Assembly: GCF_900199725.1 (NCBI RefSeq)
Contig: NZ_LT904900.1
Span: forward strand, 1-46,977
Source of the DNA: Cytobacillus massiliigabonensis
Lineage (GTDB): Bacteria > Bacillota > Bacilli > Bacillales > Cytobacillaceae
Direction: 5' to 3'
Length of the DNA stretch: 46,977 bases
This document shows, in pieces, positions 1 to 8,263 of the stretch (position 1 is the first letter of the stretch; each line of letters opens with the position of its first letter). The notes beneath the pieces were generated by a model. It was given only the letters and a program-made list of their open reading frames with translations. It had not been told where the DNA came from and did not search any database. Made by a program: the position numbers and the translations under genes.

Positions 1-1
1 C

Positions 2-73
2 GACGGTGTCCGAAACTACGACGCCAGTCAAACGCAACAACTTCCTATTATAAAGGCGGTGCGGCTCGGATGA
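2..73 (+). CDS. 3' end of an unidentified upstream gene (partial)
   Basis: An open frame enters from the left edge and ends with TGA at 71-73; its last residues read ...LPIIKAVRLG. The stop overlaps the next ATG (70-72) in the ATGA arrangement seen throughout this genome, which supports it being coding. Only 23 residues are visible, too few to assign a family. Confidence 0.55.
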   Translation, partial: DGVRNYDASQTQQLPIIKAVRLG

Positions 74-156
74 ACGAACTACTAATCGCATTCTCAGCGC
101 TCGCCTTCGTCCTCTGCGTAATTACCACGTGGAGAGCGGCAGGTGAAACAGAATGA
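70..156 (+). CDS. Very small predicted membrane peptide (28 aa)
   Basis: Starts at ATG 70 about ten bases after an AAGGCGG-like ribosome site. The peptide is almost entirely one hydrophobic stretch (LLIAFSALAFVLCVI) followed by a short polar tail, as in a single-span membrane peptide. It overlaps the upstream stop and the downstream start by 4 bases, so it looks translationally coupled. Function unknown. Its small size is the main reason for caution. Confidence 0.5.
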   Translation: MNELLIAFSALAFVLCVITTWRAAGETE

Positions 157-263
157 ATAAGCAGGCGCAAGTCGTCGATTTAAACGCCATAAAACGCAAC
201 AAACGACGCAAGGTAATCGAAGCAATGTACGTAGCTTTTTACGGAAATAGCTGGGCGAAGTAG
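153..263 (+). CDS. Small basic protein of unknown function (36 aa)
   Basis: ATG 153 lies in the ATGA overlap with the preceding stop. The product is basic in the middle (IKRNKRRKVIEAM) and ends in an aromatic segment (YVAFYGNSWAK). No family recognised. The composition would suit a small nucleic-acid-binding or membrane-peripheral peptide, but that is only inference. A hairpin follows directly after the stop. Confidence 0.5.
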   Translation: MNKQAQVVDLNAIKRNKRRKVIEAMYVAFYGNSWAK

Positions 264-693
264 TCCAGCGCCCGTCGGAGAAAAAAACCTCCGGCGCTCT
301 TCGGAGAACGTGAAGACAGTCGTTAAGTAAAGTTGTCGCTAAAACGCAGCGCAGATACGTAAGCCGCCGTTTTAGTTTCGATTGTAGATATTCGCGTTTT
401 GCGACGGGCGTAAACGGTCGTAGTCTTTGGCGCAACCACACGCGCCACTTGTGCCGACAAGGGACTACGTTCGGACCCGTTACAACGCTCGCCGAGCGGA
501 TTGACTGGCAATGGGCTAACGCGAGCTGTTAGGCGGTCATTCTGCGTCGGCTACATCGTCAAACTGTTCGCTATTATTTCCCCGCGACCGAGAAAAGCAG
601 GGCTGTAACGGTGAACTACTGCGCAGAGTTTGGTGGTGTAGCGGGCGCGGGAACAATCCGGCGTTCGAATATTACGCAAAAGGGGACGATTGA
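264..693 (+). other. 430-base stretch without a confident gene
   Basis: No + strand ORF here has a convincing start plus ribosome site. One frame is open from 314 to 697 with a single TAG at 530-532, but it has no ATG, GTG or TTG before 449 and its product would be unusually arginine-rich. Minus-strand ORFs (323-511 from TTG, and 94-441, which runs across the two small + genes) lack a visible ribosome site. Possible readings are a decayed gene, a noncoding RNA, or a gene using a non-standard start. No tRNA fold was found. Confidence 0.4.
267..298 (+). other. Hairpin after the small-ORF pair
   Basis: AGCGC (267-271) and CGGAG (276-280) pair with CTCCG (289-293) and GCGCT (294-298), leaving a 4-base bulge and an A-rich 8-base loop. 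There is no U-tract on either side, so it is not a typical intrinsic terminator; it could be an RNA processing or stability element. Confidence 0.4.
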
Positions 694-697
694 ATGA
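611..697 (+). CDS. Candidate tiny ORF before the SSB gene (28 aa)
   Basis: GTG at 611 is preceded by a weak GCAGGG eight bases upstream, and the frame ends with TGA 695-697 in an ATGA overlap with the SSB start. That overlap style is the main support. The same frame stays open back to 533, so the true start could lie further upstream. The peptide (starting NYCAEFGG) matches nothing recognised. Low confidence. Confidence 0.25.
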   Translation: MNYCAEFGGVAGAGTIRRSNITQKGTIE

Positions 698-1434
698 GTA
701 TTCGCGACATTTTAAAACAGCGTGAGCAACAGCGCGATCAAGCATCGAAAGGGGATTCGGAATTTCCTGACGGCGTGACACGTTACGTCCGCATGGGAAA
801 GCACGGCGAAGTTAATGCCGACGGGCGCACGTTTGTCATTCTCGCGCAGCCGGACGATTGGTACGTTTATTTCGTTCACGAAGACAAAGTGTTCGACGGC
901 AAAACGCATCACAAGTTCCGAAAGCATACGTGCTTACACTCGCCAAAAGCGGCTGACGATGACATTCTCGCATATTTCAAGCCGGGCAAGGCGGAGTGCA
1001 TTTCGTGCAAAGCGGGCGCCAAGCGAAAAATGTTCTTCATGATTCCGGTGTACGATCCGCAATACAAGACGTTTCGCGTTATCGATGTCGCCGAGTTCCA
1101 TGCGAACAACTTAATCGCCGACTACGATAAAGCCGAAAAGCCAGCGAAAAAGTTCAACAAGGACTATTCGCTCGTTGGCGACGCGGTGTTCATCAAGCAG
1201 TCCGATAAGACTTACGCGTTGGAATCAGCGGAACTGGACGATGCGATAATCGAAGAAGCGAAAACGTTCCTCGGGTTTGACTTCGGCTTTGCTGACCTTG
1301 CAAACTTCCGCGAAGAAGCCGACATTATCGAAATTTTACAAGCTGCGGACGAAGGTTCTGTCGATAAGTCCGTACTAGGCGCGCAAGCTGGCGCAGACCA
1401 AACGCAACAAGGCGAACAAAACTACGACTTCTAA
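694..1434 (+). CDS. Single-stranded DNA-binding protein
   Basis: A 246-residue protein of the phage SSB / gp32-like type. It has an N-terminal basic segment, an aromatic-rich middle, a probable zinc site (Cys80, with His78 or His82 nearby, then Cys102 and Cys105 in a CxxC), and a tail ending QNYDF after an acidic and Gln-rich linker. Acidic tails ending in an aromatic residue are what SSBs use to recruit partner proteins. The ribosome site AAAAGGGGACG precedes ATG 694. It would coat single-stranded DNA during replication and recombination, fitting the polymerase, nuclease and resolvase genes that follow. Family-level call; exact subfamily not certain. Confidence 0.72.
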   Translation: MSIRDILKQREQQRDQASKGDSEFPDGVTRYVRMGKHGEVNADGRTFVILAQPDDWYVYFVHEDKVFDGKTHHKFRKHTCLHSPKAADDDILAYFKPGKAECISCKAGAKRKMFFMIPVYDPQYKTFRVIDVAEFHANNLIADYDKAEKPAKKFNKDYSLVGDAVFIKQSDKTYALESAELDDAIIEEAKTFLGFDFGFADLANFREEADIIEILQAADEGSVDKSVLGAQAGADQTQQGEQNYDF

Positions 1435-1451
1435 GTGGAAAGGGGACGGTA

Positions 1452-1862
1452 ATTATCGCACATGAAACGATAACCAAAGGTCGCCATTCCGAATTACTCG
1501 CCCAAACAGCGTTACTTGCTAACGGTTGGTCGGTCGCGGAGCCTATCGCTCCCGAGCCGTTCGACCTCGTGGCAAGGGCGCCAGGCACATCGGAGTGGCA
1601 ACGTATTCAGATTAAAAGCGCACGGGTTCGCGATGACCGCAATGGAGAAGTCGTTTGTTATGCGAGAAAGAACAGCGGAAAGCCTTACGACAAGGGCGAT
1701 TGCGACTTGTTTATCGCTGTGCTTAACGGCGAAGTATTTATGTTCGACAACCGAGAAATCTCGGAGTATTGGGTCGGTGCTGACTCGATAGATACGAAGT
1801 GGACGCGTTTATCGACGGGCATCGAATCACTAAAATTGATCGAAAGCGGGGCGGATAATTAA
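1452..1862 (+). CDS. PD-(D/E)XK family nuclease, probable AUU/AUC start
   Basis: The conserved body is longer than the first standard start (GTG 1569) allows. From ATT 1452 (or ATC 1455), just after GGAAAGGGG, the product is 136 residues and contains the fold's signature: Glu14 in the first helix, Asp38 (FDLV), Gln53-Ile-Lys55 (the QxK form of ExK), then GDCDLFIAVL and a C-terminal EYWVG strand. This order matches the small PD-(D/E)XK endonuclease family related to archaeal Holliday-junction resolvases. A start at GTG 1569 would delete the Glu and Asp. It overlaps the next gene by one base. A recombination or repair role is likely; its substrate is unknown. Confidence 0.65.
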   Translation: MIAHETITKGRHSELLAQTALLANGWSVAEPIAPEPFDLVARAPGTSEWQRIQIKSARVRDDRNGEVVCYARKNSGKPYDKGDCDLFIAVLNGEVFMFDNREISEYWVGADSIDTKWTRLSTGIESLKLIESGADN

Positions 1863-3301
1863 TGGCGAAATTGAGCGGAGTAAAAACGTTGGACATGACA
1901 AACGGCGAAGTCACGAAGGTTGAGTATAACGGAGAGGTTTACGCGAAAGTGGGCGGTAAGGCGCAAGTTGGCGATTTGGTTCTAGTTAACGACGCAGGTG
2001 ATTTAGGGGATTACGACAAAGGTGATTATTTTGAAACGGTTGATGACGGAAGGTTCCGCGCAAACAACAATGGGTGGCGTAATGCTAATGATGCGGTGTT
2101 CTCGTATAGATACACAATACTTCGCAAGCAATCCGTGCAATCTGACGGCTTCAAACTTGTGACCGACCGCGAGCCGAAAGCGGGCGACTTCGTAAAGTAT
2201 ACGGAATCTCCGTACAGCTTTATTAAAGTCGGAAAGTACTATGAGATTACCGAAATCGACGGCGGTGACCCGTGCCATTACGACGAGGATGGCGACTCGG
2301 TGTTTCCGAGTTATGTCGAAAAATACGAGTTCTACGAAAAGGTCGCGAAGCCTGAAACATTAACGCACAACGGCGCAACCTATACGCTAGTTGACCGCAA
2401 AGCACAGCCGGGCGATGTCGTGGTGTTTACTGAAAGCCACAGAGATTACGCGCAAAATGGTAAGCCGTATTTAGTTGACGACCGCAATGAAATCACTGAC
2501 GAAGAAGGCGACAGGATATCAGTTTATAACGACGGTTTATCGTATAACCGCACGCCAGCCAACGTTAAGGTTTATGAACCGCAGGTCGCGCCGGTTGCGG
2601 TGGAGAAGCCGTTATGTGTCGGAGATTATGCGAAGGTTGTTCGTAACGTTTTGGAGTACGAAGAAGGCAACGTAGTCAAAATTATCGGAGATAAAGCGAG
2701 TGGTGACGTTAATTCATTCGACTTTAAAGTAGAGTTCGTAAATGTTACCGGAAGAAGTAAATACATTGATCAAACCCACGGATATATCGACAGCAAAGAA
2801 ATAGTCCGCGCAACCGACGAAGAAGTGGCGAAAGCCAAAGCGGAACTCAACCGTCCAAAAGTCGGTGACTATGTGCGATTGCTTGACGGAAATGGAGTTG
2901 CTAGAAAAGGCGACATAGCAAAAATTGTCCGCGATGATGGAAGCGGAGTTCCTTTCGAAATTGAATACCTTAACGGAAAATATGCCGGCTGGAAGATTGC
3001 GGATGAAGTCGAAAAGATTTCCGCAGAAGAAGTAGAGCAACATCGCGCCGAACAAGCCGAACTTGCACGCTGGGCCGCAATCGGACGCAAGCCTAACAAG
3101 TACAAGAAGGGCGACATTGCAAAACTTATCACAACGGACGGTTCGATTTACTTTGGCGAAATTTCAAGCACGGAGGGGTCGACGGTCAAGTTCAAGCATC
3201 TTCACGTTATAAGGTATGGAACAACTACGGAACGCACGAAGAACCTAACGCTAATTACGCCGGTTGAACAACGTTTCGACTTAACGGAGCAATCCGAGTG
3301 A
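1862..3301 (+). CDS. Large protein of repeated SH3-like (KOW-like) modules
   Basis: This 479-residue protein is built of at least five to six modules of about 70-90 residues, each with a phrase of the type VGDYxxV...YxKGDxxKIV (VGDLVLVND near 37, AGDFVKYTE near 107, PGDVVVFTE near 183, VGDYAKVVR near 253, VGDYVRLLD near 335, KKGDIAKLI near 415). Such short beta-barrel repeats often bind protein or nucleic acid. The module also occurs in the gene at 15716, with the linked phrase LVDRKAQPGD here and MVERKAEVGE there. Acidic overall. Stop overlaps the next GTG start by 4 bases. Function unknown; a scaffold or binding role is inference. Confidence 0.7.
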   Translation: MAKLSGVKTLDMTNGEVTKVEYNGEVYAKVGGKAQVGDLVLVNDAGDLGDYDKGDYFETVDDGRFRANNNGWRNANDAVFSYRYTILRKQSVQSDGFKLVTDREPKAGDFVKYTESPYSFIKVGKYYEITEIDGGDPCHYDEDGDSVFPSYVEKYEFYEKVAKPETLTHNGATYTLVDRKAQPGDVVVFTESHRDYAQNGKPYLVDDRNEITDEEGDRISVYNDGLSYNRTPANVKVYEPQVAPVAVEKPLCVGDYAKVVRNVLEYEEGNVVKIIGDKASGDVNSFDFKVEFVNVTGRSKYIDQTHGYIDSKEIVRATDEEVAKAKAELNRPKVGDYVRLLDGNGVARKGDIAKIVRDDGSGVPFEIEYLNGKYAGWKIADEVEKISAEEVEQHRAEQAELARWAAIGRKPNKYKKGDIAKLITTDGSIYFGEISSTEGSTVKFKHLHVIRYGTTTERTKNLTLITPVEQRFDLTEQSE

Positions 3302-3465
3302 CCTGCGCAAACTGTACCGGCGACCTTTCGCCCAACAAATCGCACCTTTACGACGACCATGCGGAGCTTACGTTTTGCGACACGCAATGCTGGCGAGAGT
3401 GGGCGGTTGGTGCGGGCGAAGAGATGGTGCTGGCGTTTTACGCGAAATTAAATTTAATCGAATAA
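3298..3465 (+). CDS. Small zinc-finger-like protein (55 aa)
   Basis: Starts at GTG 3298 in a GTGA overlap with the preceding stop. Four cysteines in CAxC...CxxxC arrangement (CANC near the N-terminus, CDTQC in the middle) suggest a zinc-binding treble-clef or ribbon. Ends in an alpha-helical stretch. Likely a nucleic-acid- or protein-binding accessory factor of the replication module; no family assigned. Confidence 0.6.
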   Translation: MTCANCTGDLSPNKSHLYDDHAELTFCDTQCWREWAVGAGEEMVLAFYAKLNLIE

Positions 3466-3480
3466 TCGGAGGGATAGCGA

Positions 3481-3900
3481 ATGGCTCAATTAAATTTACT
3501 CGGCGCACAACGCGTCAAGGCTTTAACGGAAATTCTCGCGGAAAAGGAAAAGCTTGCAATCGCAAGTATGGCGTTGCCGTCAGTGAAGGAGATAAAAGCG
3601 TTGGTTGACGATGAGTTTGGCATCGACGGTAAACGAGCCGAAATCGATAAGCTTGTCGCGAAAGCAAACGAATTGGCGGGAGATTTAAACGACGTTACTG
3701 GCGCAAGGGTGAGCGTATCTCTTCGTGAAAACAGTAATTACGGTGACCCAACGGCATATGATACGCGCGTAAAGGAACTAAGGAAGGACCTAATTGACGA
3801 CAAGATCGCGGCAGTCAAGGCGGAGTTCAAGCGTAAGGAACAATCGTTATGGCTGTGCGAAACACTAGAAGAAGCGAAGGCAATCGTCGGCATAGAGTAA
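3481..3900 (+). CDS. Hypothetical helical protein upstream of DNA polymerase
   Basis: 139 residues with strong ribosome site CGGAGGG before ATG 3481. Predicted mostly helical and charged (RVKALTEILAEKEKL, ELRKDLIDDKIAAVKAEF). No catalytic motif is visible. It lies 19 bases before the polymerase gene, so a replication accessory function is possible but unproven. Confidence 0.65.
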   Translation: MAQLNLLGAQRVKALTEILAEKEKLAIASMALPSVKEIKALVDDEFGIDGKRAEIDKLVAKANELAGDLNDVTGARVSVSLRENSNYGDPTAYDTRVKELRKDLIDDKIAAVKAEFKRKEQSLWLCETLEEAKAIVGIE

Positions 3901-3919
3901 CGCGAAAGGGGCGATTGAT

Positions 3920-6151
3920 TTGACGCTGAACATTCAGTTGAATTTGCGTAGTAACGGCGACAGCCAAACCGAAACGACCGAGCGCGTGAAAGCGGCTGGC
4001 AACCGCAAGAAGGCAGCGACGGAAACGATCGAGGAAGCTTGGGAGCGAATACTTGCGATGAAGAACAACGACGCAGACCAAGCGAGGTTACGCGAAGTAA
4101 AAGCGGCAATTCAGGCGGGGACGATAGGCAGGTCCCCCGCCGATGCTGCCAAGCGATTTAGTAAGGCGGAGGCGCTACGAATGCACAAGGAACTTGCGGA
4201 ACGGCAACGCGAGGAAACTTTGCGCAAGATGGTCGAGGACACGCCGGACAATTACGAACTCATATTAACGCGAGAACAGTTGATCGATTTATCGGCGCAT
4301 CTAATGGCGGAAGATATAGTCGCAGTTGATACGGAGACAACGGGCGTTGACGTTTACACCGACGTAATTGTCGGAATGTCGTTCAGCCTTCCAAACGCAG
4401 ACAGGCACGTTTATATTCCGGTCGACCATACGGATGAAACACCACAATTATCGTTAGAGTACGTTCTGCATACGTTGCAACCATTTTTGCAACACGAATC
4501 AATCGGCAAGGTTTTGCATAACGCGATATTCGATATTGCGATGTTCCGGCGCCACGGTTTCGACCTAAAGGGCGTCGTATGGGACACGATGACGGCGATG
4601 CACTTGCTTAATGAAAACGAAAATGATCGAGCGTTGGGCGGAGTTGGTTCGTTCAAGTTGAAAGACCTTGCGCCGAAATATCTCGGAGTGGCTTCCGATA
4701 CTTTCGACACATTGTTCGGCAAGAATGCACAGTTTCGCGAAGTACCGTTGGACTTGGCGCTAGTTTACGCTGCGAAAGATACGCATTTGACGTGGAAGCT
4801 TTACGAATTTCAACGCGAACATATGGCGAAAATGCCTACGGTACTCGAATACTATCAAACGGTCGAGGTTCCGTTGTTGTACGTAATTGTCGACTTGGAG
4901 GCAAACGGATATATCCTCGACTTAGATTTCGCGAAAGATTATGGCGAGCAACTACGAAAACGGGCGGAGGAATTAAGCGCCGAGTTAATCGCTACTTTAA
5001 CGCCTTTTCACGACGGCGAAGAACCGTTGAATCTTAACTCTGTTCAGCAAATGAAGCCGGCGATTTCGAAAGCGATCGGCAAGGAACTTCCGAACATGGA
5101 CGCCAAAAAGACGCTAAAGCCGTTGAAAGGCGATCATGACGTTATCGCGAAATTACTAGAGTACAAGAAGATAACGAAGCTGTCCGGCACGTATATCGAC
5201 ACGCTGCCGTTAAAGCAAAATCCGACAACTAAGCGCTGGCACTCGCGATTTAATCCGATGGGAACCGTGACAGGACGTTTCAGTTCTGGCAAGGAAGAGT
5301 CCAACGACAGTCAGTTCAACGTGCAAAACCAGCCACCGGAAGCCCGTCCGATGTTCGTTGCGCCTCCCGGCAAAGTACTCGTCGGTGCTGACTTCAAGGC
5401 GCAAGAAATCCGTTGCGTGGCGTACCTTTCGGGCGAACCGGTTTTGATTAACGCTTTTCTCGAAGAGCGCGATCCTTACGCAATGATGGCGTCGAACTTC
5501 TACAAGCGACCGTATGAGGACGTATATAAGAACGCGGACGGCTCTGATACGAAGGAACGTAAGCAAATGAAAGTCGTTTGGCTTGCGACACTCTACGGAA
5601 TGAGCAAGTATTCGCTTGCGGAAATGCTAGGCGTTGACGTCAAAGCAGCCGTGCAGTTCCAGTCGGACTTGTTCGAGTCCATGCCGAAGTTGAACGCGTG
5701 GATAGAAGGCAACAAGAAATTCGTCGAGCAACACGGCTTCGTATGGACGGACAAGCAAGCGCGTAAACGACGATTGCCTGACGCCAAACTACGTTTGAAA
5801 GGTTGGGGCGACCCGAACTTCGGCAAGAAAAACCGTGCGCTAAGGCAAGCAACGAATGCTCGCGTGCAAGGTAGCTCGTCGATACAATCGAAAGTCACGA
5901 TGTTGCGAGCGCATGAGTATTGCGCAAATAAGCCAGGCTGGTCGCTTTGGAGTACGGTGCATGACGAGTTAATTTTCGAGGTGCCGGAAGACTTTACGCG
6001 AGCCGAGGCGGAAGATATTCGCGATATTATGCTTAACTCATACGCTTGGGGTGACGTGGTAACCAACGGAACGGACATTGAGGTCATGAAACGTTGGGGT
6101 AACGGAGTACCTATTGACGAATGGTTTAAATCGAAGGAGGCGACTGAATGA
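3920..6151 (+). CDS. polA: DNA polymerase I family (family A) with 3'-5' exonuclease
   Basis: 743 residues from TTG 3920, placed after AAAGGGGCG. After an N-terminal extension of about 125 residues comes a DEDDy proofreading domain: Exo I DTETTG at 137, Exo II LHNAIFDIAMF and Exo III YAAKDTHLTW. The polymerase domain has motif A ADFKAQEIR near 488, O-helix RKQMKVVWLATLYG (Lys551, Leu555, Tyr559) and motif C VHDE near 679. No 5'-3' exonuclease domain is present, as usual for phage enzymes. The residue aligned with Phe762 of E. coli Pol I is Leu555. This is the likely replicative polymerase of the phage. Confidence 0.95.
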   Translation: MTLNIQLNLRSNGDSQTETTERVKAAGNRKKAATETIEEAWERILAMKNNDADQARLREVKAAIQAGTIGRSPADAAKRFSKAEALRMHKELAERQREETLRKMVEDTPDNYELILTREQLIDLSAHLMAEDIVAVDTETTGVDVYTDVIVGMSFSLPNADRHVYIPVDHTDETPQLSLEYVLHTLQPFLQHESIGKVLHNAIFDIAMFRRHGFDLKGVVWDTMTAMHLLNENENDRALGGVGSFKLKDLAPKYLGVASDTFDTLFGKNAQFREVPLDLALVYAAKDTHLTWKLYEFQREHMAKMPTVLEYYQTVEVPLLYVIVDLEANGYILDLDFAKDYGEQLRKRAEELSAELIATLTPFHDGEEPLNLNSVQQMKPAISKAIGKELPNMDAKKTLKPLKGDHDVIAKLLEYKKITKLSGTYIDTLPLKQNPTTKRWHSRFNPMGTVTGRFSSGKEESNDSQFNVQNQPPEARPMFVAPPGKVLVGADFKAQEIRCVAYLSGEPVLINAFLEERDPYAMMASNFYKRPYEDVYKNADGSDTKERKQMKVVWLATLYGMSKYSLAEMLGVDVKAAVQFQSDLFESMPKLNAWIEGNKKFVEQHGFVWTDKQARKRRLPDAKLRLKGWGDPNFGKKNRALRQATNARVQGSSSIQSKVTMLRAHEYCANKPGWSLWSTVHDELIFEVPEDFTRAEAEDIRDIMLNSYAWGDVVTNGTDIEVMKRWGNGVPIDEWFKSKEATE

Positions 6152-6918
6152 CGAAAGAGTTACTAGGTTCGTTAGAGTTGAACCGAATATATCAGCGAGA
6201 TTGCTTGAGTGACGGAGGTATGGCATTAATACCGGACAAGTCAATCGATATGATACTGTGCGACTTGCCATACGGGACAACTGCTTGTAAGTGGGATACA
6301 GTTATTCCATTCGAACCGTTATGGGAGCAATACGAACGAATCATTAAGGACACCGGGGCGATTGTATTGACGGCGAGCCAGCCGTTTTCTTCCGCGCTTG
6401 TTATGAGTAACCCGAAGATGTTTAAATACGAATGGATATGGGATAAAAAAATACCTTCTGGCATGTCTTATGCTAGATTCCAACCAATGCGACAACACGA
6501 AGTAGTACTTGTATTCGGTAAGGGACGGGTTAACTATAATCCTCAAATGATTAAGCGGGATAAACCTATAAAAAGTGGAGGTCAAAACAGACTTAACTCG
6601 GAATCAACGACTTTGGACAAGTATAAAAAGGACGGATTTAAAAAAACTTACGAATATAAAAATCCTACTACATTATTACAGTTCGATAAAGTACGTCGCG
6701 GAAGTGTTCACCCAACGCAAAAGCCAGTCGCCCTTTTCGAATACCTACTCCGCACATATACGAACGAAGGCGACATCGTCCTCGACAACTGTATGGGCTC
6801 CGGCACAACGGCGGTAGCTTGCGTTCGTACAAATCGTAGATTCATAGGTTTCGAGACTCAACCGGAGTACATCGAAATTGCAAATAAACGTTTAGATAAC
6901 GAGGAGGAATCGGAATGA
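6148..6918 (+). CDS. DNA methyltransferase, N6-adenine or N4-cytosine (beta class)
   Basis: 256 residues. Catalytic motif IV CDLPYG (Asp39-Tyr42) comes first; the SAM-binding motif VLDNCMGSGTTAVAC lies near 211-225, which is the beta-class order. The HPTQKP phrase before it is typical of this family. The middle (about 6480-6690), where target recognition normally lies, is visibly richer in A+T than the flanks, suggesting exchange of the specificity segment. No restriction enzyme gene is adjacent, so an orphan self-protection or regulatory methylase is likely. Starts in ATGA overlap with polA. Confidence 0.9.
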   Translation: MTKELLGSLELNRIYQRDCLSDGGMALIPDKSIDMILCDLPYGTTACKWDTVIPFEPLWEQYERIIKDTGAIVLTASQPFSSALVMSNPKMFKYEWIWDKKIPSGMSYARFQPMRQHEVVLVFGKGRVNYNPQMIKRDKPIKSGGQNRLNSESTTLDKYKKDGFKKTYEYKNPTTLLQFDKVRRGSVHPTQKPVALFEYLLRTYTNEGDIVLDNCMGSGTTAVACVRTNRRFIGFETQPEYIEIANKRLDNEEESE

Positions 6919-7112
6919 ACAACGTTAACAACGACCAACAATCGGCATTATTTCGCGCACTACAAGCGGGCAAGCTCCGCGAGCTAGTCTCTTTACGAGG
7001 CGGAACGGGCGATAATCGCCGTGAATTATCAGTAAAGGAACGCCAATCACGCAAAGCTAAGAGCAAGGAAGCGAAGGCGAGTCGTCAATTTAATCGTAGG
7101 AAAGGGGCGTAA
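6915..7112 (+). CDS. Small hypothetical protein with basic tail (65 aa)
   Basis: Strong ribosome site GAGGAGG before ATG 6915, with ATGA overlap to the methyltransferase. The C-terminal half is rich in Lys/Arg (RQSRKAKSKEAKASRQF), suggesting nucleic-acid contact. No family recognised. Confidence 0.55.
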   Translation: MNNVNNDQQSALFRALQAGKLRELVSLRGGTGDNRRELSVKERQSRKAKSKEAKASRQFNRRKGA

Positions 7113-7115
7113 GCC

Positions 7116-7394
7116 ATGACGCTAATCATCCGTAAATTATCGAAGCAAGGTTGCCGACCATGCGCAGCCATCGCAAACTACTTGGCGGAAATCGCACCGC
7201 AAATCGCCGAGGAAGGCGCAACAGTTACGGAACACGACGTCATGATCGAGCGTGCCTTGCTCGAAAAGTACGAAATTCAGTCTGTGCCAGTTCTCGTATT
7301 CGAGCGCAACGGCGTCGAGATCGCTAGGCTGAACGGCTTAGTCGGACCTGACGAAATACTTGACACGTTGCAGTACGCAAAGGAGGCGCGCTAA
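7116..7394 (+). CDS. Thioredoxin-like protein
   Basis: 92 residues with the redox motif CRPC near residue 13, then HDVMIERALLEKYEIQSVP, where the cis-proline (SVPVLV) follows the helix, and a GLVGPDEILDTL end: a compact thioredoxin fold. It could re-reduce the C-terminal cysteine pair of the ribonucleotide reductase encoded at 10278-12572, a common pairing in phage. Followed directly by a membrane protein gene (TAATG overlap). Confidence 0.85.
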   Translation: MTLIIRKLSKQGCRPCAAIANYLAEIAPQIAEEGATVTEHDVMIERALLEKYEIQSVPVLVFERNGVEIARLNGLVGPDEILDTLQYAKEAR

Positions 7395-7633
7395 TGAAGG
7401 AATTCACGGTTGGACTGCTTTATCTTATACTCGCGTTTATTGCATCGGTTGCCATTATCGCAATCATCTACGCATTATACGGCGCGATACTCTACTTCGG
7501 ACTGTTATTGCAAGGCATACAAATCACGTTTATACAGGCGTTCGTGCTGGCGCTTCTAATTAGCGTAGTAGGCATGTTGTTTCGCGGCGGGAATAGCGGA
7601 AGCACACGCAAGCAAACGAAAGGGGACGAGTGA
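7394..7633 (+). CDS. Small membrane protein, two predicted spans
   Basis: 79 residues, almost wholly hydrophobic: one long segment about residues 5-37 and another about 45-62, then a polar basic tail (GSTRKQTKGDE). Start ATG 7394 follows GGAGGCGCGCTA. Function not recognised. Confidence 0.6.
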   Translation: MKEFTVGLLYLILAFIASVAIIAIIYALYGAILYFGLLLQGIQITFIQAFVLALLISVVGMLFRGGNSGSTRKQTKGDE

Positions 7634-8263
7634 ATGACAATCGCATATGTAACGTTTATGAAACACGCGCAAAAGGTAACGAAAACTGCTTCGGCAAGTC
7701 GACCGGTTTTAAAGGGCGTACATCATGCGCCCGACGGTTCGTTGGTTGTTACGGATTCACATCGGCTATATCTCGCGAAAGGGTTGCACACGAACGAAAC
7801 TAGCGTAATTACTGACCCGAAAACAGGCGCCGCGATCGACGGCAATTATCCGGACGTGTCGCGATTGATTCCGGACGCAAGCGACGCTAAATATATCGTG
7901 CGAATCATGGTTGACGAGGCGGTTAACGCATTTGCAGCGTTGTTAAAAGTAAATCACGCACACAGCAAAAAGACGGACATCATGACGACGGTAACGCCGG
8001 CTGGCACGGACGACTTAGCGTTTACCGTTAGCAATAGCCTATTAAACGCGACGTATAAGCCGGTTTGCGTTGTTGATGGAACTGGCGATGCGATGACGTT
8101 CAATACGCAGTATTTCGCCGAAGCACTAGCGATGTTCAAGGATGCGGGCGTAACCGAAGTCACGATGCGTTATCACGGCTCGGTTCGACCGTTCACGCTG
8201 TCAGCAGGGCGGGATGATGAACTACTCGCGTTACTATTACCGATTAGAAGGGCGGCTGATTAA
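7634..8263 (+). CDS. Sliding-clamp (beta-clamp/DnaN)-like protein, shortened
   Basis: 209 residues. Phrases typical of the bacterial beta clamp appear in the right order: RPVLKGVHH, TDSHRLYLA, GNYPDVSRLIP, FNTQYFAEAL and a C-terminal LLLPIR. These correspond to domains II and III of DnaN; the usual N-terminal domain is missing (normal DnaN is about 370 residues). If it forms a ring it would need three rather than two copies, or it may act differently. Located between polA and recombination nucleases, consistent with a processivity role. Confidence 0.72.
   Translation: MTIAYVTFMKHAQKVTKTASASRPVLKGVHHAPDGSLVVTDSHRLYLAKGLHTNETSVITDPKTGAAIDGNYPDVSRLIPDASDAKYIVRIMVDEAVNAFAALLKVNHAHSKKTDIMTTVTPAGTDDLAFTVSNSLLNATYKPVCVVDGTGDAMTFNTQYFAEALAMFKDAGVTEVTMRYHGSVRPFTLSAGRDDELLALLLPIRRAAD

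Noticed and set aside
26..34. AGTCAAACG at the left edge as a third minus-strand promoter
   Set aside because: It contains the same -35-like CGTTTGACT in reverse, but no -10 is found 16-18 bases on and the sequence lies inside an apparent coding frame.
94..441. 115-codon minus-strand ORF near the left edge
   Set aside because: It crosses two + strand small genes with matching overlaps and has no ribosome site; arginine- and cysteine-rich composition looks like a frame shadow.
323..511. 62-codon minus-strand ORF with plausible codons
   Set aside because: It starts at TTG without a ribosome site and is opposite to all neighbouring genes; kept only as a remark on the unexplained gap.
661..690. 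GTTCGAAT resembling a tRNA T-arm
   Set aside because: The flanking bases do not form the 5-base stem and no acceptor or anticodon arm can be drawn.
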